Part shown: positions 48,880-58,314 of the stretch, in pieces | How positions within the stretch are numbered: position 1 is the first letter of the stretch | How the letters are laid out: the number at the start of each line of letters is the position of its first letter | Assembly: GCA_020284085.1 (NCBI GenBank) | Contig: JACEVL010000518.1 | Span: 1,061,001-1,125,000 of the forward strand | Direction: 5' to 3' | Length of the DNA stretch: 64,000 bases | DNA from: Aporrectodea caliginosa | Taxonomy: Eukaryota; Annelida; Clitellata; Crassiclitellata; Lumbricidae | Notes under the pieces: generated by a model | The model's input: only the letters and a program-made list of their open reading frames with translations | Told to the model about the DNA's origin: nothing | The model's database searches: none | Made by a program: the position numbers and the translations under genes

Positions 48880-48980
48880 TGAATAACGACGCTCTGTCTT
48901 AATAAAGATAATCAGCGTCGACCTCCTCCTTTATCCACACTCGAGACTGGCACCACCCGAAAAAACAGTGGCGGGAATAA
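48880..48980 (-). mobile_element. S1 SINE-like element
   Basis: CACTGAATAACGACGCTCTG, ATCAGCGTCGACCTCCTCCT, CACACTCGAGACTGGCACCA, AACAGTGGCGGG; sister of 24429-24532. Confidence 0.8.
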
Positions 48981-49058
48981 GTATTTAGTGATTTTTCATA
49001 TAGGTCCTAGATCGGTTTAAAACGTTTTTAAGTTTAATAAGAGATGATCTTGGGGCTA

Positions 49059-49489
49059 TGTACTGGTATGGAGTGTGGCACTATATGGGTCAGAGACGTG
49101 GACCATCAGGAAAGATGAGATTAAGAAATTAGAAGCTTTTGAGATGTGGATCTGGAGAAGGATGGAGAAGGTGAGCTGGACTGAGCATATAACGAATGAC
49201 GAAGTACTACAAATGGTTGATGAAAAACGATCGCTAATAACAACAATAAGAGAAAGACAGAAGAACTGGGTGGGGCACGTATTAAGAGGAGACTCCTCCT
49301 GAAAGAAATCATAGAAGGGAGAATGGTAGGGAAAAGAGGGAGGGGAAGACCGAGGCAGATGATGCTGGGATGGATGGCCGACGGATACAGCGAACTAAAG
49401 GAAAAAGCACAGCACAGAGAACTGAGAGAAGAGTGGCGTCATTGGAAGTTGGAACCTGCCGAAGGGCAGAGAACTTAAAGAGAAGAAGA
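49059..49489 (+). pseudogene. LINE 3' fragment (GHVLRG type) with 13-bp target duplication
   Basis: MALYGSETWTIRKDEIKKLE, FEMWIWRRMEKVSWTEHITN, NWVGHVLRGDS, a frameshift near 49300, then LLKEIIEGRMVGKRGRGRPR. GATCTTGGGGCTA lies at 49046-49058 and 49490-49502. The 3' end AACTTAAAGAGAAGAAGA is A-rich. C-terminal region of an endonuclease/RT LINE, 5'-truncated. Confidence 0.92.
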
Positions 49490-49539
49490 GATCTTGGGGC
49501 TACAAGGAACCAGTTAACCATACGAACTATAATATCGTG

Positions 49540-50230
49540 AGCCATCAATGGATCTATCGATTAAACGCGATTTCGCTATTTATATATAGGGTCTGTTGGA
49601 ACGCTTTTAAGGGTGTCTAAGAGAGGAACGTATCATCCAGTTTTCAACGACATTTTGCGGCTGACAATAAAGGTAGTAATAAAATACAGCCCGTAAAAAC
49701 AAAGTTTTTTACTATATCCATCTACTATCCTATAATGCGTCTTATGAAGCAGTTACCTCTACAAATAAATAGTCCGCGTTCATTTTACGACTGCGGCCAA
49801 TCACAACGCTGGCCAATCACAACGCTGCGTATCGGAAAAGGGGATTCCCCGATTCGAAAAGTTTAGTCCCCGATTCTATAAGCTAGCCTTTTTGGGGAGC
49901 TGAAATTTTGATAGAATGAAGTGTGTGCGAGGGCGAGTCTATATGCAAAGTTTCACGACGATTGAATGATTGTAAGTGATCGAACTAGTCGTCGCAAGAT
50001 TTGACTTTTTAGCCTGTGGCTCAATCAATCAATCAAGCAAGCAAGATTCCTGCAAGTTAAAGTAGATGGATAAAAATATACGGAGTTTTCCATGAGTTCT
50101 ATTTCCTATAGGCCTAGTGGGAAAAAATCTGGCAGTTGTTTTGCTGAAAATTTACTGAAATTTAGAATATTCGGGATTCGCGGCAAATTAGCATCTTAAT
50201 ATAAAAGACAGGGACTTAAACACGATTTAT
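49540..50230 (+). repeat. Unit E copy 3 with an inserted segment
   Basis: Module 49555-49620 (TCGATTAAACGCGATTTCGC, TATTTATATATAGGGTCTGT, CTTTTAAGGGTGTCTAAGAG), CAACGACATTTTGCGGCTGA, then an insert ~49690-50075, then GGAGTTTTCCATGAGTTCTA. The insert has TATCCATCTACT near both ends in inverted orientation and a tandem GGCCAATCACAACGCT pair (49798 and 49812). Confidence 0.6.
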
Positions 50231-50237
50231 GGCAAAA

Positions 50238-50312
50238 TAAGAGCTGTAATATGCCAAAAAATAATCTTTGTCGCCGGCAACGACCTATGTTGTCATAAGC
50301 TGCCGTTACTAC
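50238..50312 (+). mobile_element. S2 SINE-like element
   Basis: AGAGCTGTAATATGCCAAAA, TTTGTCGCCGGCAACGACCT, ATAAGCTGCCGTTACTACGG; 3' end lost. Confidence 0.8.
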
Positions 50313-50905
50313 GGAATAATTCGATAATGAAAACTTTGAGCAGTACGTAGACCAATTTCCAAGTTATTATCCTAAATTTGACGTCTATAAATAGCATCCG
50401 ATGGATGGGTTTTAAAGGTGTCTAATGATCCACGAGAAAGCGTTTCCTGGGCAAATAATTTTCAATTTATTATTACTTGGCGACATCTTGCGGCATCCGG
50501 TAAATTTAAATGCTTTTAATAATAGATGACGTAATGCGTTGCCTAGGAGACCAGCGCCAATTCCCTGATCTATAGAGAGTTAAGCTCTGAAACGCTGCAA
50601 GATTTTCTGCCAGGAAAAATAAAAAGTCGATGTAATAATAAACTAAAAATTTGTATAGCGCTATTATAAACCTGCAACAGCTTATTTTTTTAGCGCTGCG
50701 CCTCGTCAGAGGGGTTGTCCATAGATAACACGTGAAGAACTTAATCCGATTGCCACAAGAATAGAGGCAGAGAAGATTATTAAGGCGGGAATTTGTTTAG
50801 GACGAGAGAGAATGGAAGGCGGCCCAGGGTGGAATGGAAGGCGGAGGGAGTGGATGGATGGATCAGGGAAGGAATTATTATCAAACGACGGCGTACTGGT
50901 CAATG
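50313..50905. other. Class 2 module and unassigned DNA
   Basis: Module ~50385-50425 (GTCTATAAATAGCATCCGAT, GGGTTTTAAAGGTGTCTAAT), TTGGCGACATCTTGCGGCA. 50520-50880 is unassigned with a GGAGGG/GGATGG-rich patch; the 65-codon minus ORF is not supported. Confidence 0.5.
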
Positions 50906-51060
50906 TAGAGCTCCGGTAGTAGTAGCAGCAGCAGCAGTAGTAGTTGTTGTGGCAGTAGTAGTAGGCTAGTAGTAGTAGCAGTAGCAGCAGTCATAGTTGT
51001 TGTGGTAGTAGTAATAGCAGCAGCAGCAGTAATAGTAGCAGTAGCAGCAGTGATTGAACC
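50906..51060. repeat. (GTA)n/(GCA)n microsatellite
   Basis: TAGTAG, CAGCAG and TTGTTGTGG units. Confidence 0.95.
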
Positions 51061-51360
51061 CATATTCTCTTGGCGTTACATTTTCCATCGCAGTGATGTT
51101 TGGTGACTCTTGATTTCACTAATTAAATCAGAATCATAAACTCCGAACTTCTAAAGCCCAGCATATGGATCCTCCTCCCCTGAGATGGTTACTGTGTAAG
51201 AACCTTGAGCAAGTCCTTCACTCACAATTGCTCAGCGCCATCGATTGAAGCTTCGTCATTAGATAGTGGTGCTCAATAAATGCCTTGAAATATCAGCAGT
51301 ACGAATTAAAACCTGCTTACAGAGTATTTTTATCACACCTGTTTTATTGCATGAGTTATA
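51061..51360 (+). mobile_element. S5 SINE body
   Basis: TGGATCCTCCTCCCCTGAGA, AGAACCTTGAGCAAGTCCTT, CACTCACAATTGCTCAGCGC, GTGGTGCTCAATAAATGCC at ~51166-51290. The head is lost. Confidence 0.75.
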
Positions 51361-51850
51361 ACCAAAACAGCTGTGGCAAAGTTAGAGTGCATAAGAGAGA
51401 GTAAGCAAACACAACCACAACGACAACGACAACAAAATAACAGAGACAACAGACAACACAGAGATAACAACCTAACCAGCAACACAGAACAAAAGTAACA
51501 ACAAGAGAAACAACACAGGCAACAGAGACAATAGATAAACAAAAGAGAAACAAAAGAGAAACAAAAAACAGATAACAAAAGAGACAACAATAGACAACAT
51601 GATGTCATAAAATATCAATCGTCCGAAACTGTGAAAAACTTTCAAATATCAAATCTTACACTGTAACCGTCATAAAAGCTGGTGAAAAACAGTAGAAAAT
51701 TCTAGAAAGTTATTTCAGTTGCAAAAACACATAAAAAAATAATACAAGCACACAGTCATCTGCAGATATGTCTGCTCATCGTAGACATGATTATTCCACT
51801 AGGAAGACACTGTAACACTCATCCGAAATACACTGAGAAAAGTCGAGTAA
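51361..51850. repeat. ACA/AACA-rich low-complexity DNA
   Basis: ACAACGACAACA-type runs ~51410-51600; the Cys/Leu-rich ORFs on the minus strand are artefacts. 51600-51850 shows nothing else. Confidence 0.7.
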
Positions 51851-52185
51851 GAGGCTGTGAGTTGGACTCAACAAGTCATTTGAACAAAGCGAGTGAAAAA
51901 GCAGTTGAGTAAAGTTGCTCGAGTTGGTTTCAAACAAAGCAAGTGAAACTTCAAGTAACATTTCTTGCATCAGTTTCAATCAAAGCAAATGAAAAAGTGT
52001 CGCGTAACATTTCTTGAGTCGGTTTCAATAAAAGCAAGCGAAGCAAAAGTCGAGCACAGTTTCTTGAGTGAATATCAACCAAACAGAAGTCGAGTAAAAT
52101 TTATCGAGTTTGTTTCAAAGGCAAGTGAAACAGAAGTCGAGTAAGATCTTATAAATCAGTTTCAACAGGGCACAGAAAAATCGAT
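51851..52185. repeat. ~50-bp minisatellite, about six degenerate copies
   Basis: GTTTCAA..AAAGCAAGTGAAA and GTCGAGTAACATTTCTTGAG alternate with a period of ~46-56 bp from ~51880 to ~52165. Confidence 0.85.
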
Positions 52186-52429
52186 TGAAATGTCAAGCCA
52201 GCTTGAAAAAGAGGAGAAGAGCCATGACCTATTGACCCCAAAATGGGAAGGTCCACGACCTTCTCACCCTACGTAGGGCAGGGTCATGACCTTTAGACAC
52301 CTATGCACAAATATCGCGTTTTGTGCGCATCAAGATAGTGCACAATCGTCAAAAGCATCATTTTCGTGACACCTTTAAGTCGGAAGTTCCACATGATATA
52401 TTTATTTGCAACGGGTTCATAAGTTGAGC
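52186..52429. other. Unassigned DNA and a module (minus)
   Basis: Imperfect duplication GGGAAGGTCCACGACCTTCT / CAGGGTCATGACCTT at ~52245-52295. Module ~52368-52410 (GTGACACCTTTAAGTCGG, TGATATATTTATT); 52318-52400 parallels 6498-6590. Confidence 0.5.
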
Positions 52430-52506
52430 TGTAATATGCCAAACACTAATCTTTGTCGGCGGCAACGGCCTATGTTGTCATAAGCTGCCGTTAAACTGTG
52501 GATCCA
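52430..52506 (+). mobile_element. S2 SINE-like element
   Basis: GAGCTGTAATATGCCAAACA, GTCGGCGGCAACGGCCTATG, GCTGCCGTTAAACTGTGGAT. Close to consensus. Confidence 0.88.
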
Positions 52507-52535
52507 ATGTGGAACATTAACAGCAAGGAAATTAT

Positions 52536-52633
52536 TTGTAGTAGTTTCAGTTTAACAACAATCATTAAAGTCGACCTCCTCCTTTATCCAGGCTTGGATT
52601 GGCACTGCCAGAGTACGAGCAGTGGCGGAGTAA
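52536..52633 (-). mobile_element. S1 SINE-like element with internal deletion
   Basis: GTAGTAGTTTCAGTTTAACA, then ~20 bp missing, ATCATTAAAGTCGACCTCCT, CAGGCTTGGATTGGCACTGC, GAGCAGTGGCGGAGT. Confidence 0.8.
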
Positions 52634-52703
52634 AGATTTTATCTTATAAGCGTTAAATAGGCGCAGAGCAACGTTAAAATAGCAACTTACATAAGACACA
52701 TCT

Positions 52704-52822
52704 TTATCTCCGCCCTCACTGCTAGTACTCTGGGAGTGCAAGGCCCAAGTCAGGAAAAAGGAGGAGGGCGACGCTAATCATCTTCGTAATGACACAGTGT
52801 CGTTAAACAGCAACTACAACCA
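52704..52822 (+). mobile_element. S1 SINE-like element
   Basis: CTCTGGGAGTGCAAGGCCCA, GGAGGAGGGCGACGCTAATC, GACACAGTGTCGTTAAACAG; sister of 6814-6926. Confidence 0.8.
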
Positions 52823-53819
52823 AACAAAGCAACGATATAATTAATTAGCTGTATTCATAAAAATAATTCATGTCGACGTCAACGGCCTTTGCTGCCACAA
52901 GATGTCGTTAAACTCTCGATCCATCCCACACACAATATTGGAAATCTCAAAGTTTCCTCTTCGTTTGTATAAATGTTTAATTTGCCCACTAGAAAACCCC
53001 GATTGTGTGCGAAATTGGTGGCGAAAACTCGACGAAACACGGACATAAAGGCGACAGAGCGAGCACAATCGCTCTACACAATTATAATCATCTATGGTCG
53101 TCTACCCTCTCATTGAGCGCGTCGCCCTGTTAAGTAGCCCTTACCCTCGGCCAACGAACGGTAGGTGGCGCAGTGTTCCTTCTCATCAAATTGGTGTTAT
53201 TTTTCGCGAGTGTTCCAATTAGCACGACCCCTGCATGGTGACGTGTGGGGAGCGGATACCCCGCGGGGGTTTGTATTGGGGAGTTTTGTGTCGAAGTTTG
53301 TGGACACCAACGTAGCAGAATGGAGATACTTCGCCTAGCGGCCGCTAGGGGCGTGTTGACACACAGGAGTATACATTGTCACTATGGCTGGATAGAGAAA
53401 AAAGGAAAAAAGAGACTGGTGGGTTGGGAAGTGTTTGGGGCAACGCATGAACGCCAGATGGCGTCGTTTTGTAGTGGCGTATACTGTGGCATTTCATACA
53501 CCTTTTAAAATTGTACAACCTAACTATATAAGCCGCCTCCGTCTGCGGGTAACACAAGAGGATGATAGATCAATAATATTATTTATTATAGGTGGAGTAT
53601 ATAAGATTAACAAGATATCACTAAACAATATTATTATGGCTGCATATAGCTATAATTTTAGTGTAGATTTTTGGACACCTTTTAAAAGGTGATTAGCTCC
53701 AATATAAGATGTCTTGAGTCCATATTATGCCATTCAATTCCTCAATGAACCAGGTCAAGAAAACTGTTGGACGGAAGTTACATGGAAATGAACAGAAATA
53801 CATCACTAATACTATTATT
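52823..53819 (+). repeat. Unit A copy 2, continuous (empty hAT site)
   Basis: Collinear with 6930-7563 plus 9863-10445. GTGGCGAAAACTCGACGAAA at ~53018 has no insertion. Modules (minus) at ~53500-53535 (ACACCTTTTAAAATTG, CTATATAAG) and ~53673-53712 (GACACCTTTTAAAAGG, AATATAAG), ~173 bp apart. Confidence 0.85.
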
Positions 53820-53930
53820 ACTCCGCCACTGCTCGTACTATGACGGTGCCAGTCCCAAGCCTGGATCAAGGAGGCGGGCGATGCGAATGATCTTCGTTAT
53901 CACACAGTGTCGTTAAATTTAAACTATACT
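53820..53930 (+). mobile_element. S1 SINE-like element
   Basis: CTCCGCCACTGCTCGTACTA, CAGTCCCAAGCCTGGATCAA, GGAGGCGGGCGATGCGAATG, GTGTCGTTAAATTTAAACTA. Confidence 0.88.
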
Positions 53931-54029
53931 ATTCTATACCATCAGCGTTAACTATAGACCACTAATAGGGCTATAGAGACTAAAGTTAGACCATATTTAT
54001 GCCATATACAAACCGTGAGAACTGTTCAA

Positions 54030-54080
54030 AATATTTACGCACCTCTCTTAATTGTAATATTCGCCATTAATATATAGGCC
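54030..54080 (-). promoter_or_regulatory. TATA-GGTGT module (minus)
   Basis: ACGCACCTCTCTTAATTGTA, TTAATATATAGGCC. Sister of 10835-10885. Confidence 0.5.
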
Positions 54081-54120
54081 TTAGTGAGAGGCTGAGAGCA
54101 GAAGAGCGACCTATTTATTG

Positions 54121-54236
54121 AACTGCGCCACTGATCGTACTCTGTCAGTGCCAGTCCCAAGCCTGGATAAAGGAGGAGGGCGGCGCTGCGGCGCTAATGA
54201 TCTTTGTTATCACACAGCTATAGTCGTTAAACAGAA
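54121..54236 (+). mobile_element. S1 SINE-like element
   Basis: TGCGCCACTGATCGTACTCT, CAGTCCCAAGCCTGGATAAA, GGAGGAGGGCGGCGCTGCGG (GCGGC duplication), GTCGTTAAACAGAAA. Confidence 0.88.
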
Positions 54237-54304
54237 AAAACAACCACCACCTTTTTATTGGAATAATTATATTTATATTACTGGAATAATATCATTTGGA
54301 ACAA

Positions 54305-54449
54305 AGCCACTGCACGTCCTTGCCATAGTGCCAGGCAGTGCCAGTCCCAAACCTGGCCACACTAATGATCTTCGTTATTACACAGTGTTGTTAAACAGAA
54401 ACTTAACTACTATACTATACCGTTATTGCCAAAATTGGAATCAATTGCA
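54305..54449 (+). mobile_element. S1 SINE-like element with internal deletion (unit B copy 3 start)
   Basis: GCCACTGCACGTCCTTGCCA, CCAGTCCCAAACCTGGCCAC, then the GGAGGAGGGCGACG part missing, CTAATGATCTTCGTTATTAC, GTTAAACAGAAACTTA. Confidence 0.8.
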
Positions 54450-54457
54450 TGTGGACG

Positions 54458-55168
54458 CAGGGGCGTCCATCCCATGGGGGGAATGAAGCAGAAATCTTCA
54501 GCCTTTTCAGGGGGGAAAGAAATTTTTAGTATACGTGCATTAAACTGTTAAACATCTTTTCACGGATTATACTCAAGCGATTAGACTTTATGGGTGATTG
54601 TATACTTGCATATCGACTGGACAGTGGATTGAAAGCAGTTATGTTAAGCCATTACGTACGTGTGATGACAGTGGCAACTTTCAGACCACTCTCACGGTGA
54701 GATTGGTCTGATTTTGTACAAGCTGGTGAGACTCTCACTAGCTCGCACAAAATCCTGGTTTTCCTTGCGGTGACCCTGCAGCTGCTCAGCTGAGCGAGTG
54801 ATAAGTCGCATCCGCATTGTGAAAAATCGACTGAGATCAACCACGGATGATGACTGGTTTGCACCACTGACAGTATTAGCCTTTGAACGAGACGCTACTC
54901 TATCACTAAAACTGGACGAAATTGTTGATCGCTTGGCTACGCACTCTGCTGCATGCTCTGAAGAAGCACCTATTGTAATTTTAGTATACCTCTGTCTGTA
55001 TACAAGCCTTCATATTTTATAATGCAAGATGTTGTTTGATTGGTGAACTAAAAGTTAAAGAATTCAATTGCAATTTTGAAAAATCGAGGTCGTCGTGGGG
55101 GGGCAATCTGATGACAACAGTGGGGGAATGCTTCATAGGCATAAGTAGGCAAAAAATGGACGTCCATG
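54458..55168. mobile_element. hAT-like element, 711 bp, with transposase remnant
   Basis: Ends CAGGGGCGTCCAT (left) and CATGGACGTCCAT (right, reversed), 11 of 13. Flanks TGTGGACG at 54450-54457 and 55169-55176, exact. G-rich subtermini (CATGGGGGGAATG near the left end; GGGGGGGCAATC and GTGGGGGAATGC on the right). An internal deletion derivative of a larger transposon. Confidence 0.9.
54798..55022 (+). pseudogene. hAT transposase C-terminal remnant
   Basis: RIRIVKNRLRSTTDDDWFAP, LTVLAFERDATLSLKLDEIV, DRLATHSA resembles the KxRLRSTM...RLxxLxxLxIxRD...DxDExVD.FA end found in hAT transposases and the ZMYM-like proteins derived from them (dimerisation domain). It lies inside a hAT element, which supports the reading. 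Upstream domains are missing. Confidence 0.7.
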
Positions 55169-55189
55169 TGTGGACGGATGAACAGCGCC

Positions 55190-55295
55190 AATATCCTTGT
55201 CGCTGCTCATCCGTGCCAGGAAGTGCCAGTCCCAAGGCTGGACGAAGGAGGAGGGCGACGCTGAGGATATATGCTACCACAATGTGTCGTTAATA
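55190..55295 (+). mobile_element. S1 SINE-like element
   Basis: CTGCTCATCCGTGCCAGGAA, GTGCCAGTCCCAAGGCTGGA, GGAGGAGGGCGACGCTGAGG, ATGTGTCGTTAATACG; sister of 11166-11261. Confidence 0.85.
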
Positions 55296-56150
55296 CGAGA
55301 CTGTGCTAGTAACAGACTGACCTTCTGGATATTGACCTGAGTTTATACGGCTTGGTTTCGGAGTGCCATCCGTTAATTGAGGCCTTGTGCATTAGACACC
55401 GGCGCAATAGAAGTTGTCTCTCTGTCTTGTCAAAGTGATCTTCTGGATATTGACCTGATTAGGGCTTGGTTTTGGTGTGCCAGCGATTGATGCCTTCTCA
55501 GCCCCTCTGCATGCATTAGACACCTCTGAGTAGGTTTCTTGAAGAGGCGCTATATAAATATCCGGAATGAATTATAAGTGACATCATAAGGTTGTGGCCT
55601 GGATGAATGATAGTAATTGTTCATCCAAATGGTTACTTAGAGAAAACGTCAAAATGTCGAGTGACCGGGATTCGCTTTACAACAAGGTATTCAAACCACC
55701 CACGAGAACGAACGAAAATGCATGCGCTGTATTACTTATAGGAAGAATGTCCGATTTTAAAAAGGTGTTTTAAAATAGCTATTTACGCCAATACAAAACC
55801 TGTTAATATCACATGTTTAGAATAATAATTTGACAGAACATCGGACTACAGTAGTTAGTATCGCATTTTAAATATCACATTTTTTAGTAATTGATAAAGT
55901 TGAGATATACGATGTTTCTCCATGCTATATGGTGGATAATAGAATTAAGTAGAAATCACAAGAAGCGATATTATTGATGAAGATATACAAACACCTTTAA
56001 AACGTATGAAGCAGATGCTATATTTAAACGTCACTCCACAAAGCAACAGCTGTTAGGACGATGGATGCATTAAGATATAGCAAAGAAATTACAATCTGAT
56101 AATAAATTTATTATTGCTATTATTGGTTTTTTTAAATCGTTTTCGTTGTC
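55296..56150 (+). repeat. Unit B copy 3 main part (empty MITE site)
   Basis: Two GTTGATGCC elements (55325-55405, 55445-55525, the second merged with a LINE tail GAGGCGCTATATAAATATC), ACCGGGATTCGCTTTACAAC, plus module 55735-55780 (TTATAGGAAGAATGTCCGAT, TTTAAAAAGGTGTTTTAAAA), TTTTTTAGTAATTGATAAAG, minus module 55982-56032 (AACACCTTTAAAACGTATGA, AGATGCTATATTTAAACGTC). The two modules face each other ~220 bp apart. Confidence 0.8.
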
Positions 56151-56154
56151 ATTA

Positions 56155-56245
56155 TCATCATCATCATCACCATCGTCATCATCATCATCATCATCATCAT
56201 CATCACCATCATCATCACCATCATCATCATCATCATCATTTTAAA
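56155..56245. repeat. (ATC)n microsatellite (unit B end)
   Basis: ATC with ACC and GTC variants, preceded by AATAAATTTATTATTGC as in the sister copies. Confidence 0.95.
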
Positions 56246-56261
56246 CAACAACATCAACAAC

Positions 56262-56685
56262 ATCGTATTGTATTGTATTGTATTGTATTTGAACACTTGT
56301 TATAGCGCCCCAACCAGATTTCCAATTCAGAGGCGCTCCCGACTACTGCGCGAACGCTGAATCGGAGTTTCACGCCGAAGCGCATGAGCAATTGCGAGTG
56401 AAGGACTTGCCCAGGGTCCCTACGCGGCGACTTTGAGGTGGATTCGAACCCGCAACCCTCCAGCTGCAAGGCACCGAACATACCCCTACACCACCGCGCC
56501 CCAGTTGTATTGTGATGTGTTGTATTGTGTGTTGTATTGTACTCCACGTTTATAATGCGACCGAGCCACCCGCAGTAAAGATCCGAGAAATTAATCTCTG
56601 ATAATCCGACCCGACCGGGAAGCGAACCCGGGGCGCCGGCGCGGCGAGCGGGCACCAACCCACTCGGCCACTCAGGATCCTTAGT
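56262..56685 (-). mobile_element. S4 dimeric SINE, full length
   Basis: (ATTGT)n tail, AACACTTGTTATAGCGCCCC, GATTCGAACCCGCAACCCTC, CCACCGCGCCCCAG, linker, CTCCACGTTTATAATGCGAC, AATTAATCTCTGATAATCCG, GAAGCGAACCCGGGGCGCCG, CCACTCGGCCACTCAGGATC. Confidence 0.93.
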
Positions 56686-56697
56686 ATTATTTACTAT

Positions 56698-56815
56698 AAC
56701 TCCGCCACTGCCTGTACTCTGGCAGTGCCAGTCACAAGCCTGGATAAAGGAGGAGGGCGACGCTAATGATCTTTGCAATCACAGTGTCGTTAAATTAAAA
56801 CTACTACAACAATTA
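56698..56815 (+). mobile_element. S1 SINE-like element
   Basis: ACTCCGCCACTGCCTGTACT, CTGGCAGTGCCAGTCACAAG, GGAGGAGGGCGACGCTAATG, GTCGTTAAATTAAAACTACT. Confidence 0.9.
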
Positions 56816-56829
56816 TTTCACTGTCGATA

Positions 56830-57071
56830 TTTTGGACACCTGCTTTAAGACGGTTAGTTCCGACATAAGTTATAGCTTGCTCTCATTTACACTGTGTAAT
56901 GTTTTGCATACAGGTGCCATACAATTAAGACATGGAACGAATGATCTGAAATCAATAAAATTAACCAATATACAATTAATTTTTAAAGACATCAACGGCA
57001 ATAGCAGCCGCAAGGTGTCGTTAAACGCCGTGGAGACTATTACTATATATAGCGGACTGATGAGCCCGCCA
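56830..57071 (+). repeat. Module (minus) and S-family 3' end
   Basis: GGACACCTGCTTTAAGACGG, CGACATAAG (56830-56872). ATTTTTAAAGACATCAACGG, CAGCCGCAAGGTGTCGTTAA (~56978-57026). 56870-56960 matches 14340-14420 and 61985-62070. Confidence 0.6.
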
Positions 57072-57168
57072 CAGCTCATCCGTGCCCAGCAGTGCCAGGC
57101 CCAAGACTCGACGAAGGAGGAGGGTGACGCTGATGACCTATGTCGTCACTGTGTGTCGTTAAACAGAA
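57072..57168 (+). mobile_element. S1 SINE-like element (unit B copy 4 start)
   Basis: CTCATCCGTGCCCAGCAGTG, CCAGGCCCAAGACTCGACGA, GGAGGAGGGTGACGCTGATG, GTGTGTCGTTAAACAGAAAC. Confidence 0.85.
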
Positions 57169-57970
57169 ACTCTAGCGAATTGAGCTTCTGCGTAGGCCTA
57201 TTGACCTGAGTATACAGCTTGGTTTTTGTGCGCCATCGGTTGATGCCTTGTGCATTAGACACCGGCGCAATAGAAGTTATAAATGACATCACAATTTGGC
57301 GTCCGAGTTGAATGATACCAAAATGCGGGTATCAGGGGCGAAAATCTTCACGTAACTCTTGGGGGACAGATTTTTATCGGGGGCCGGATTTTGCATTTTG
57401 GTGAGTATATAGAGGAGCCCAGTCAAAACTTTGTGGGGATATTCCCCGCTGCCTCCCCCCCGCGATTTACGCCACTGACGATTAGGTTTACACCAAAGTA
57501 TTTTAACAACCCAAAGAAGGCTCGATATACACGAGCGAAAGGGACATTTTATTGTCTCATAATATTATCTCAATTATGCAGGTACTGTACCACTTATATG
57601 GTGAAAAGATATTCTTAAAAAGGTGTTTAAAATGCCTCGATATAAGCGCCATTGCAAAACAAGTATAACATTTCTGCAGTAGGCCTACAGTTAGATGGAA
57701 TCACATTTTATTGTCTCACAATTTTTAGTGATTTAAAATTTGGAGATATGTAATTTTTCTCCATACCAGTTGGATAACAGAATCATAAATATTCACCAGA
57801 AGCGATAATTTTGATAGACATTTGAACACACCTTTAAAACGTATAAAGCATGGGGCTATAAATAAATATCACGCGCGGTTCAGTGTGGTAAGTTCACACA
57901 GAACCTTTGACGTAACAGTGGACATGAGATATCGCAAAGCGATTACAAATTGATGATAAATTTATTATTA
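57169..57970 (+). repeat. Unit B copy 4
   Basis: GTTGATGCC element 57195-57275; plus module 57592-57625 (ATATGGTGAAAAGATATTCT, TAAAAAGGTGTTTAAAA); GTTGGATAACAGAATCATAA; minus module 57828-57872 (ACACACCTTTAAAACGTATA, GGGGCTATAAATAAATATCA). Ends AATAAATTTATTATTATTTC without a long microsatellite. Confidence 0.75.
57333..57477. mobile_element. Candidate hAT-like MITE, 145 bp
   Basis: Ends CAGGGGCGAAAATC (left) and CAGTGGCGTAAATC (right, reversed), 12 of 14, with G-rich subtermini as in 54458-55168. No target duplication is visible, so it is less certain. Confidence 0.55.
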
Positions 57971-58215
57971 TTTCTAATATGTTGACACGTTACAATTTTA
58001 TTATGCACAGCGCTAGTGAATAAACTGGTGCCCTGCGCTTGGCATGTGAGTGGCGCTGTAGAAGTTTAGAGATTACGAATACGATTACGACGACCTAGAT
58101 TTTCCAAGTCTCGTCTGTTTCTGTCACTTCCAGTGTCAACTACTTTCGAAGTAGGTCGTTAAGTATTCCTTCGTTGACCTCAGGCTGCTAAAAACTTCAG
58201 CAACGACCACACGAC
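57971..58215 (+). repeat. Unit C copy 4 and left flank of composite insertion
   Basis: TGTTGACACGTTACAATTTT, AATAAACTGGTGCCCTGCGC, then CAGCAACGACCACACGACTT, the flank matching 14486. Confidence 0.75.
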
Positions 58216-58244
58216 TTAATAATAATAATAATAAAAATAATATA

Positions 58245-58307
<63 letters not shown>

Positions 58308-58314
58308 CACTTTC
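58216..58314. repeat. (AAT)n microsatellite, left flank of R2-like LINE
   Basis: About 30 AAT units, running directly into the LINE reading frame at ~58308. Confidence 0.95.

Noticed and set aside
51333..51608. Cys/Leu-rich small membrane-like ORF
   Set aside because: Produced by ACAACA-type low-complexity DNA.
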